Positions 18,198 to 25,483 of a stretch of 64,000 nucleotides of DNA are shown here, in pieces. The position numbers and the translations under genes are program-made. Below the pieces are notes generated by a model. That model saw only the letters and a list, made by a program, of their open reading frames with translations. It had not been told where the DNA came from and searched no databases. Within the stretch, counting starts at the first letter, position 1, and every line of letters starts with the position of its first letter. Origin of the DNA: Clostridiales bacterium (lineage in GTDB: Bacteria > Bacillota > Clostridia > UBA1381); the NCBI GenBank assembly GCA_029226975.1, contig JAQXZB010000099.1, forward strand, positions 51,241-115,240, read 5' to 3'.

Positions 18198-20599
18198 TTA
18201 AATATCTTAAGCTGTGCGTTTTCGGGCAAAGTGTCCTTTAATGTCATGAACGCGGAAAGCTTTCCTTCGGTTTTTGAGGGCAGTACCAGACTGTCCTTTT
18301 GAAGCTGAATCAAAACACCGTCTGCCCAAACCGCCGCAATCATGTCAAAGCCATAATCCGAATCGGTTGTGTTCATTCCCTGTATACTTATTTTTATTGT
18401 CTGACCGGGAGTCGGCGCACTTATTTTTGTGTTTTCGCTTGCCTTTATGTATTCATAGCTTCCGCTTGTATTCTTTGCAATAAAGAGTACGTCACTGTCG
18501 GTGTTATCCGACGCGGTGGCAATGAAGCTGTCTCTCGCCTTAAATACATTGGTTACGTTCATTGTATTTTCTTCCTCAACCGATGCCGCCGCAGGTACTT
18601 TTGCAAGGGAAACCGTTCCCGCTGCAAAATCCGCGCTGTCTGCCGCTGTGTACACTCCGCCGTCGCGGCAGGCAAACATGAACTCGTCACCGTTGGTATC
18701 AACGGCATTAAATGCCTGTGAAACAACGGGGCCCTGTGCAACAGTGCCGTCCTTGCCTACAATTGACGTTTTGGAGCCGCCATTTAAAACTGCAACGAAT
18801 TTGTTAAGCTTTTTGCTAAATACCGCATCCATCAGATAACCGTTTGAACCAAAAGCGTTTATGGGCGTCCATTTTTTAAGCTCATCGCTTGCCTCACTTT
18901 CGTTGTTTCTTACTGCGCCGTTTGCGTTCTGTGCCATAAGCACTGCCGGGTCGGCATCATCACTTACCGCAATCTGATTTAAGTACCATGCGCTGTTAAG
19001 CTGCGTCAATCCCACACTTTCCATATGCGTCTTGTCAAAGGCGCTGTAACGGCGCATCTGACGTCCGTTGTTGGTTGTGTAGAGCATATCTCCCGCTATT
19101 GCCATATCGGTATTTAGCCGAAAATCCGTATCCAGTGCCGAAGCGTCATTACCCTCGGCATCCTTGTTTCCCGAAGTCAAAATCGCTTTCCATGAGCGTC
19201 CGTCCGCCGATACAAGAGTTACTCCCGAATGGTCCTTTGTTGATGCGGAAACGATAAACTGCTTCTGCGCCTCCCACCATACGGCACCGTTTCTCACCTC
19301 GGTATAGCTTGTGGTACTGCCGTTGGTTGAACGCAACGAGAAGGTGTAACCGGTGTATACATTTTCCCAATCTCTGCCGTTGTCGGAAATAAAGATTTTT
19401 CCCCAGTATTTGCCGCCGTCATCCGGTGCGCTTGTGTCACCGTATACCACATATCTGTTAAGCGAAGGACTGTATGTACCGCCGATGAGCCTTACTCCGT
19501 CAAATATGTTCTTTGCCGAAACAGTCGGCGCTTCCAGCTTGATATAATTATTTATGTTGCTGTAGCCGTTTAAATCAGCGGTGTATATCTGTGTTTCTCC
19601 CAGTGCCACAAACTCCGTACTGCTTGAAAACTCGATATTCTTTATCGGCTCCGATGCCGCCGCTGTGGTGCTGTCGGGATTTATCTTTGTCCATACGGTA
19701 TCCTCGCCAAGCTCCTTGTTTTCCGTATAATACATTGTACCGTCACCCATTCCGGCAACTATGTATTTGTCGCTTGCACCTATTCCCGTAACATTTGTAC
19801 TGCCGTTTACGGAAATATTTGCAAAATGCTGCGAACTCTTAAATGCCATAAGTCCGTTTACCGGGTCAATTGAAAGGAACTGTCCCGCTCCGTCTGCCCA
19901 TATCAGGTCACAGGGATTTAACGGCAGTGCACTTCCCATGTTCGAGCTTACCTCGCTCCATTGGTTTGTCGCCGTATCAAGCTGCAAATCATAAGCATAA
20001 TTTCCGCCGCCAACAAATACGTCTATTTTTCCGTTCTCGTCAACGGGCTTTGCCGCTATTGTCTTTACATAATAGCTTGCTATTGAATTTATTGTATAAA
20101 CATCAGCGCCCTGCATATTTTTATCCGGCGCCATTGCCTTTTGGTTTGCGCCCATTACAAGTCGATCCCCGGAGATTGACAGCATTGCGCTTGATGACCA
20201 GGTAAAGCCCTCGCCCTTGCTTACTCCTCCCGAAAGCGTCCAGTTTACGCCGTCCTTTGAGGTGTATGTGCCCTTTACACTGTGGGCAAGGAACATATCG
20301 TTATCCGCCCAGTAAACCAGCTGCTGACGGGACTCTTTGTTGGTGCTTATGGGCAGAGCCGATTCGGGCTGATTGTCGCTTACCTGCCAGTTAATACCAT
20401 CATTTGAATAATAGAGCTTTATTTTTGTAAAATTGCTGTCCTTTGCCATTGCCACATATGTGCCGCTGCTGCTGCGGGCAATGTCCGTAAAGCTGTAACC
20501 GCTGTCGAGGATTGTCGCCTCTTGAGCCGATACCGTAACCGCCGAAGCGGCACTCATTGTCATAGCCAATGATAAAATTAGTGAAACTGCTTTTTTCAT
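18143..20599 (-). CDS. Secreted Asp-box beta-propeller protein with internal duplication
   Basis: 818 aa with a signal peptide ending near residue 25 (SAQEA). Asp-box motifs (S-x-D-x-G-x-x-W) recur: YYSNDGINW, YTSKDGVNW, FISDNGRDW, VSADGRSW. Two similar ~350-residue halves suggest a duplicated BNR-like propeller unit. The first half is strongly similar to the 22864-24234 protein (for example LVMGANQKAMAPD in both). The last ~100 residues form a small beta domain ending in the pattern KIFKWDG. Asp-box propellers occur in sialidases and glycan-binding proteins, but no catalytic set is visible, so glycan binding is the safer guess. AAAGGA lies upstream of the ATG. See the frameshift entry for its junction with the next gene. 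Confidence 0.8.
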   Translation of the reverse strand: MKKAVSLILSLAMTMSAASAVTVSAQEATILDSGYSFTDIARSSSGTYVAMAKDSNFTKIKLYYSNDGINWQVSDNQPESALPISTNKESRQQLVYWADNDMFLAHSVKGTYTSKDGVNWTLSGGVSKGEGFTWSSSAMLSISGDRLVMGANQKAMAPDKNMQGADVYTINSIASYYVKTIAAKPVDENGKIDVFVGGGNYAYDLQLDTATNQWSEVSSNMGSALPLNPCDLIWADGAGQFLSIDPVNGLMAFKSSQHFANISVNGSTNVTGIGASDKYIVAGMGDGTMYYTENKELGEDTVWTKINPDSTTAAASEPIKNIEFSSSTEFVALGETQIYTADLNGYSNINNYIKLEAPTVSAKNIFDGVRLIGGTYSPSLNRYVVYGDTSAPDDGGKYWGKIFISDNGRDWENVYTGYTFSLRSTNGSTTSYTEVRNGAVWWEAQKQFIVSASTKDHSGVTLVSADGRSWKAILTSGNKDAEGNDASALDTDFRLNTDMAIAGDMLYTTNNGRQMRRYSAFDKTHMESVGLTQLNSAWYLNQIAVSDDADPAVLMAQNANGAVRNNESEASDELKKWTPINAFGSNGYLMDAVFSKKLNKFVAVLNGGSKTSIVGKDGTVAQGPVVSQAFNAVDTNGDEFMFACRDGGVYTAADSADFAAGTVSLAKVPAAASVEEENTMNVTNVFKARDSFIATASDNTDSDVLFIAKNTSGSYEYIKASENTKISAPTPGQTIKISIQGMNTTDSDYGFDMIAAVWADGVLIQLQKDSLVLPSKTEGKLSAFMTLKDTLPENAQLKIFKWDGVGTMIPIGEAVNPF

Positions 20600-20626
20600 G
20601 TTGATCTTTCCTTTCTTTTTTATATA

Positions 20627-21523
20627 TCATCCCTTAACCGCACCTACGGTTAAGCCCTTTGCAAAATACTTTTGGAAAAACGGAAATACCACAAGCATTG
20701 GTCCCGCCGCAACCATACACATTGCAAATCTTATGGTTGTGGAGGGCAGGTTTGACACGTCAAGGTCAATTCCCGCAACCGGCGAACTTTCCGCCATGCC
20801 CTTTACAAATTCCGCTTCCCTCAATATCTTCTGGAGCAGATATTGCAGTGAATAAAGCTGTGTTGACTTTATGTAAATTAAAGCTGTGTTCCAATCGTTC
20901 CATCGCGCAAGCAGCGTAAGCAGAGATATTGTCGCTATAACCGGCTTTGAGAGCGGAAGCACAATTCTAAAGAATATCTGCAGCTCGCTTGCACCGTCAA
21001 TCTTTGCCGCTTCGGACATTGACTGGGGCAGTCCCTGGAAAAACGTTCTTATTACAATAACATGGAACGCATTTACCAAAAACGGCAGTATGTATACCCA
21101 AATCGTGTCCCCCATATGCAGATAACGCGTCATCCATATATAGGTCGGAACCAGTCCTCCCGAGAAAAGCATTGTGAAAAATATAAAGAAGGTTACCGCC
21201 TTTTTATATTTATAATTGGGCTTTGAAAGCGGGTATGCCATCATGGACATTATCACCACTCCGAAAAACGTTGCCGCCGCCGAATAGAGTATTGTCACCT
21301 TATAGGAGTCTATAAGCTGCTGTGGCGTTCTGAAAACGTATTTATACGCTTCTGTGGAGAATACCGACGGCCAAAGCCCGTAGCCATTCTCCAAAAGCGC
21401 CGTTTCATCCGTAAAGGACGCCGATATTATCAGCACAAACGGCAGTATGAACATCAGTGACCCCAAAACGAACAATATGTTTATTATCACTGCCGGTATG
21501 TTTCTTTTCTTCTTTTTTGCCAT
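20627..21523 (-). CDS. Carbohydrate ABC transporter permease (LplC/YtcP-like)
   Basis: About 298 aa with six predicted membrane segments and the binding-protein-dependent permease loop EAAKIDGASELQIFFRIVLP, which contacts the ATPase. It pairs with the LplB-like permease encoded 13 bases upstream. An in-frame TTG lies two codons further up, but the ATG at 21523 has GGAGG at eight bases and is chosen. Together with the lipoprotein at 5515-7059 it would import oligosaccharides released by the surface proteins. The ATPase is not in the window. Confidence 0.92.
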   Translation of the reverse strand: MAKKKKRNIPAVIINILFVLGSLMFILPFVLIISASFTDETALLENGYGLWPSVFSTEAYKYVFRTPQQLIDSYKVTILYSAAATFFGVVIMSMMAYPLSKPNYKYKKAVTFFIFFTMLFSGGLVPTYIWMTRYLHMGDTIWVYILPFLVNAFHVIVIRTFFQGLPQSMSEAAKIDGASELQIFFRIVLPLSKPVIATISLLTLLARWNDWNTALIYIKSTQLYSLQYLLQKILREAEFVKGMAESSPVAGIDLDVSNLPSTTIRFAMCMVAAGPMLVVFPFFQKYFAKGLTVGAVKG

Positions 21524-21536
21524 CTTCAAAGCCTCC

Positions 21537-22493
21537 TCAGAACAATGAATTTTCAGGTGATATTTTCTTTACTATAAGGTTTGTACCCACAACCATTATA
21601 AGTCCGACTACCGACTGGAACAAACCAACCGCGGTTGTAATTCCTATATCGTCGCCGGTTCTCAGTCCCCGGTAAACATATGTGTCAATGATGTCCGTTG
21701 TGGGGTAAAGCAGACCTATATCTCTCGGTATTGTATAGAACAGTCCGAAATCACCCTTTATTATATGTCCCACATCAAGAATGGTAAGTATCGTCATAAG
21801 TGGTACCAGTGAGGGAAGTGTTATGTATAAAATCTGCTTAAACCGGCTCGCACCGTCCAGCTCCGCCGCCTCGAACAGCTCCTCGTCAATTCCCATCAGC
21901 GCCGCATAATACATGATACATTTAAGTCCTATGTTCTTCCACAGGTTTACAATCGGCAGGATTGCAACCCAGTATTTCGGCTCGGAATACCATTGCAGTC
22001 CCTCTCCTCCGCAAAGCCTTATAATACGGTTGAAAATTCCCATATTCGGCTCAAGGAGCGTATAGGTTATGTATCCGACAATTACCCATGACAGGAAATG
22101 CGGAAGAATCATGCTTGTCTGATAAAACTTCAGCGCAATTCTGTTTTTTACCTCATACAGAAGTATTGCCACAAACACCGCCGCGATAATGCCCGTTATT
22201 ATAAAGAGCAGTCCGTAGCCTACGGTGTTTCTTCCTATTCTCCAAGCGTCCTGGGAGGAAAAGAAAAACTTAAAATTATCCAGCCCAACCCATTTGCTTC
22301 CGAAAATTCCCAAGTTATTTCTGTAGTCCTTAAACGCGATTATTATTCCGAACATCGGTATGTACGCAAAGACAACAAGCAGAATTATTCCCGGCACAAG
22401 CAGTACGGACAGCTCGGCGTTATCCTTAAAATCCTTCCATCGGCTTTTTTTCGGCTTGCTTGACGCTGAAGCCTTTGTCTGCATTTTGTTCAT
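21537..22493 (-). CDS. Sugar ABC transporter permease (LplB-like)
   Basis: 318 aa, six membrane segments, with the coupling loop EAAELDGASRFKQILYITLP. It has an N-terminal cytoplasmic extension rich in Lys and Ser, typical of LplB/YteP-like proteins. It is the first gene of the long saccharide operon, about 35 bases downstream of a recognisable promoter. The distance between the two permease genes is 13 bases. In related species such permeases import rhamnogalacturonan or other complex oligosaccharides; the actual substrate here is not known. Confidence 0.92.
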   Translation of the reverse strand: MNKMQTKASASSKPKKSRWKDFKDNAELSVLLVPGIILLVVFAYIPMFGIIIAFKDYRNNLGIFGSKWVGLDNFKFFFSSQDAWRIGRNTVGYGLLFIITGIIAAVFVAILLYEVKNRIALKFYQTSMILPHFLSWVIVGYITYTLLEPNMGIFNRIIRLCGGEGLQWYSEPKYWVAILPIVNLWKNIGLKCIMYYAALMGIDEELFEAAELDGASRFKQILYITLPSLVPLMTILTILDVGHIIKGDFGLFYTIPRDIGLLYPTTDIIDTYVYRGLRTGDDIGITTAVGLFQSVVGLIMVVGTNLIVKKISPENSLF

Positions 22494-22528
22494 AGCTTAC
22501 GCTTCCTTTCTTCTTATTCTTTACTTAT

Positions 22529-22577
22529 ATTTTACCACAGCCAACCATGGCGCACAATCATAAAAAATTTACTTTCT
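22529..22577 (-). promoter_or_regulatory. Promoter of the saccharide operon with candidate YesN box
   Basis: On the minus strand, -35 TTGTGC (22552-22557), 17-base spacer and -10 TAAAAT (22529-22534). The box beginning AGAAAGTAAA (22554-22577) overlaps the -35 and extends upstream. Its position matches the box at 24306-24329, with about 20 of 24 bases identical. The -35 is weak, as expected for a promoter that needs an activator. Confidence 0.6.
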
Positions 22578-22655
22578 GTTAATATATTAACCTGTTTTCT
22601 TATACAATATAAATATTTTAACAAGTAAAAATATTATAAGGCATAGTAATTTCAC

Positions 22656-22691
22656 ACAAAAAAATACCGCCGCAGATAAGCTCCGCAGCGG
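22656..22691 (-). terminator. Intrinsic terminator after the 55-aa peptide gene
   Basis: Nine-bp stem (CCGCTGCGG / CTGCGGCGG, two G-U pairs), 7-base loop, then TATTTTTTT on the minus strand. It ends the two-gene unit at 22700-24234. Bases 22578-22655, between this hairpin and the operon promoter, are AT-rich and show nothing else. Confidence 0.75.
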
Positions 22692-22699
22692 CATATACC

Positions 22700-22867
22700 T
22701 TACAGTGTAAATGCAAATATGTTTTCGACTGTTACACCCTGATCTCCGAGGGCCTCTTTAGCCGCCTCATAGGTCTGACTGCTCAGTCCCGACAGAGTCA
22801 TAACTCTCTCACAGCTGAATTTTTTCACTTCGCATACCGGGTTTATATATTCCTTTTTCATTTTCAT
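22700..22867 (-). CDS. 55-aa peptide, member of a small-protein pair family
   Basis: This 55-residue reading frame starts inside the stop of the propeller gene (ATGA overlap), so it is probably translationally coupled. Its N-terminal half (EYINPVCEVKKFSCERVMT then LSG) shares Y-x-x-P, K-x-F, E-x-V-x-T-x-S-G with the 56-aa product at 62726-62896. The C-terminal half is variable. It has no membrane segment or signal peptide. I know of no assigned function. The conserved leader-like N-terminus with a variable tail is reminiscent of peptide precursors, but no processing enzyme is nearby. The terminator right after it supports a real two-gene unit. Confidence 0.6.
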   Translation of the reverse strand: MKMKKEYINPVCEVKKFSCERVMTLSGLSSQTYEAAKEALGDQGVTVENIFAFTL

Positions 22868-24234
22868 TCCTCCGTTATTACTTGTGCGCTCACAACCGCA
22901 TTTCCGACCTTGTCCTGACTGTCGGAAATTACGATAATACCGAATTTAATGTTTGATGTTGATGATACATCTTTGGGAATTTCCTTTGTCTGTTCCATAT
23001 CGTTTACCTTTACCTTAACGCCTAAAACAGCTTTTCCGTTGGGAGTAAGCTCAAAGGAAGCCGTTCTTGCCCAGAAGCCGTCGTCTGATGTTATTGTTGC
23101 TTCTGACAGTTCAGGCTTGCTTACAGACGGCAGCTTGCCGTACTCGGTAATATTGCAGTAGCCCTCAAGGGTTGCCTTGTATACCTGTGTTGTACCCAAT
23201 GCAATAAAATTGTTATCATCGGAAAATTCAATATTCTTAATAGGCTCAGCCGCACTTTTTGCTCCCGCAAGGGGCTTTATCTGTGTCCACTCGGTATTGC
23301 TGTCAAGAGCCGCATTTTGCGTATAATACATTGTACCGTCACTCATTCCGGCTACAATATATTTATCGTTTGCACCTATGCCGGTAACTGTCGCATCGCT
23401 GACCTTGATTTTTGAAAAATTCTGTGAATCCTTAAATGCAATAAGTCCGTTTTCGGTGTCAACCGAAAGGAATTGATCGGCACTCTCGGCATACACAATA
23501 TCATACACATTTTTGGGAAGTGCTGGTCCCGAATTGGGCTTCTTACTGCTCCAAGTATTGTTTTTGGTATCAAACTGCAGATCATATGCCATATTAAGGA
23601 AGCTTACAAACACATCGATTATACCGTTTGCATCTGCCGGCTTTGCCGATATTGCTTTTACATAATAAGCTGTATTAGTAGTTATTGCATAATCCTTCGT
23701 TCCCTGCTGCGCAGTTGTATCCGGCGCCATAGCTTTTTGGTTTGCACCCATTACAAGACGATTTCCGGAAATAGCCAAAATTGCCGCCGATGACCATGTA
23801 AGTCCGCCTTTACTTGTTGCCGGAGACAGCGTCCAGGTTACACCGTTGTCTGATACATAAGTGCCTGCTGTCCCATGAACCAAAAATTGTTTCTTTGCTT
23901 CCCACCATACAAGCTGCTGCTGTGTTATAGGATTAGTTGAAATTATTACATTTTTATATAGCTCCGGCTGACCGCTGCTGTTTTTTGTCCAAGTAATACC
24001 GTTATCCTTTGAATAGTAAAGTCTTGGGTATGCATACTTATCTCCTGTTTCCAAATTATTTAGATTACTTTTTGTCATGGCAACATATGTACCGTTTCCG
24101 TAGGCAATATCCACAAATTCTTCTCCAACCGCTTTCAGCTGCGGCGGCGAAGCAACAACCGTATCCGCCGACAACGCCGCCCCGCCGGCGCACAGCAGTG
24201 CCAAAGATAAAAATACTGAAATTATTTTCTTCAT
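22864..24234 (-). CDS. Secreted Asp-box beta-propeller protein with C-terminal beta domain
   Basis: 456 aa with a signal peptide ending near ALSA. Asp-box motifs YYSKDNGITW and YVSDNGVTW lie in a propeller of about 350 residues that is closely similar to the first half of the 818-aa protein. The last ~80 residues (SDDGFWARTASFEL through NIKFGIIVISDSQD) form a separate domain related to the protein at 62911-63531. Start: GGAAGG upstream of the ATG. It is the first gene of a two-gene unit with its own activator-type promoter, so it is probably made with the operon under the YesMN-like system. Glycan sensing or binding is plausible, and no catalytic residues are evident. Confidence 0.78.
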   Translation of the reverse strand: MKKIISVFLSLALLCAGGAALSADTVVASPPQLKAVGEEFVDIAYGNGTYVAMTKSNLNNLETGDKYAYPRLYYSKDNGITWTKNSSGQPELYKNVIISTNPITQQQLVWWEAKKQFLVHGTAGTYVSDNGVTWTLSPATSKGGLTWSSAAILAISGNRLVMGANQKAMAPDTTAQQGTKDYAITTNTAYYVKAISAKPADANGIIDVFVSFLNMAYDLQFDTKNNTWSSKKPNSGPALPKNVYDIVYAESADQFLSVDTENGLIAFKDSQNFSKIKVSDATVTGIGANDKYIVAGMSDGTMYYTQNAALDSNTEWTQIKPLAGAKSAAEPIKNIEFSDDNNFIALGTTQVYKATLEGYCNITEYGKLPSVSKPELSEATITSDDGFWARTASFELTPNGKAVLGVKVKVNDMEQTKEIPKDVSSTSNIKFGIIVISDSQDKVGNAVVSAQVITEE

Positions 24235-24280
24235 TCTCTTTTCCTTCCTTCCGTAAATTTATATGGTTTTGTGTGATTTT

Positions 24281-24341
24281 ATTGTATCATTGCCATACGC
24301 ATTTTACAATTATAAAGATTTTACTTTCTATCAAAATCTTT
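24281..24341 (-). promoter_or_regulatory. Promoter of the propeller-peptide unit with candidate YesN box
   Basis: Minus strand: -35 TTGTAA (24304-24309), 17-base spacer, -10 TACAAT (24281-24286). The box at 24306-24329 begins AGAAAGTAAA, as at the operon promoter. A palindrome AAAGATTTT / AAAATCTTT with a ten-base centre spans 24314-24341, just upstream of the -35, where an AraC-type activator would bind. Confidence 0.6.
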
Positions 24342-24372
24342 ACCGCTTGCCCCAAATCCACTAACTACCGCC

Positions 24373-24418
24373 TTGAATATTCCGATTTTATATGTTATAC
24401 TGTATAAAAGAAAGTAAA
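24373..24418 (+). promoter_or_regulatory. Promoter of the yesN-yesM-like pair, with the same box at the start site
   Basis: -35 TTGAAT (24373-24378), 17-base spacer, -10 TATACT (24396-24401). AGAAAGTAAAAAG occurs at about 24409-24421, around the expected transcription start. A regulator bound there would block the promoter, suggesting autorepression (inference). Confidence 0.6.
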
Positions 24419-24445
24419 AAGCAACGGATAAAGTGAGGTTGATTT

Positions 24446-25465
24446 ATGTTTAGTGCAATAGTTGTTGACGATGAGATGATGATAAGAGACGGAATTTCTT
24501 CTTTTATAAACGGAAGTGATACCGGATTTGAGGTTGTTGCCGTATTTAAGGACGGCGGCGAAGCGATTGATTTTTTGGAGGAAAACCATGTCGATCTTGT
24601 TATTTCCGACATAAAAATGGTTAATGTGTCCGGGATAGATCTTGCCCGGTACATATATGAGCGAAAGCCGAGAACTAAGGTTATACTCCTAAGCGGTTAT
24701 GCGGATTTTGAATATGCCCGCGCCGCCATAAAATACAATGTTACGGAATATATAACCAAGCCCACTAATTTTACGGATTTAAAAAACGCTCTTTCAAAAA
24801 TTGCCGCGTCCTTTCAAACTCAGTCAAAGAGCAACATAAACGATTTTTTGGACAATATAAAACAGCTTTATGCCGACATTCTTTCGGGAAGCTTTGAAAA
24901 TGCGTCGGCTTCCTTTAAGCTGCTCTTAGACAGCAATACCCATGGCAACGAGCGGCTCGGACAGTATGCCTTTAATTTATTTGAAATTATAATAGAACGC
25001 CTTTATGCAAATATGAAGGTACAGATTATATCGGATAAATTCGACTACCGTCAGCTTCCCGCCCTTAATACATATGACGAGGTATATGATTTTTCACTGC
25101 ATTTTATAGAAAGCGTAATAAATCAGATAACAGTAAAGGATAAAAAGACCTCCGATACCGTAGTCGCAAAGCTGATACAATTTGTAAACGAGCATTTTTC
25201 GGAAAATATATCCCTGCAGGACGCGGCGGAAACCGTATTCTTTAATCCCGCCTACTGCAGCCGCTTCTTCAAAAAGCAGACCGGCAAGAATTTCAGCGAT
25301 TATCTTCTTTCCGTTCGCATGGAACACGCGGTAAAGCTGCTTAGGGAAAACAAAAAAATCACCGATATAAGCCGCGAATGCGGTTACAGCAGTCCGGCAT
25401 ATTTTACCCGCACATTTAAGGAGTATTACAACTGCACACCCAGCGAATACATACGCGGAATGTAA
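24446..25465 (+). CDS. YesN-like response regulator (REC + AraC HTH)
   Basis: 339 aa. The N-terminal receiver has acidic residues D8/D9, phospho-acceptor D55 (LVISDIKM) and the conserved Lys in ITKPTNF. The middle ~110 residues form a linker domain. The C-terminus is an AraC helix-turn-helix pair (about 235-335: FNPAYCSRFFKKQTGKNFSDY ... ISRECGYSSPAYFTRTFKEY). It pairs with the histidine kinase encoded 18 bases downstream. It probably activates the two divergent minus-strand units that share the AGAAAGTAAA box. Ribosome site GTGAGG precedes the ATG. Confidence 0.93.
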   Translation: MFSAIVVDDEMMIRDGISSFINGSDTGFEVVAVFKDGGEAIDFLEENHVDLVISDIKMVNVSGIDLARYIYERKPRTKVILLSGYADFEYARAAIKYNVTEYITKPTNFTDLKNALSKIAASFQTQSKSNINDFLDNIKQLYADILSGSFENASASFKLLLDSNTHGNERLGQYAFNLFEIIIERLYANMKVQIISDKFDYRQLPALNTYDEVYDFSLHFIESVINQITVKDKKTSDTVVAKLIQFVNEHFSENISLQDAAETVFFNPAYCSRFFKKQTGKNFSDYLLSVRMEHAVKLLRENKKITDISRECGYSSPAYFTRTFKEYYNCTPSEYIRGM

Positions 25466-25483
25466 CAAAAGAGAGGGCTTGTT

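Noticed and set aside
20598..20855. Plus-strand ORFs across the permease genes
   Set aside because: All are antisense shadows of membrane-protein genes and lack start signals.
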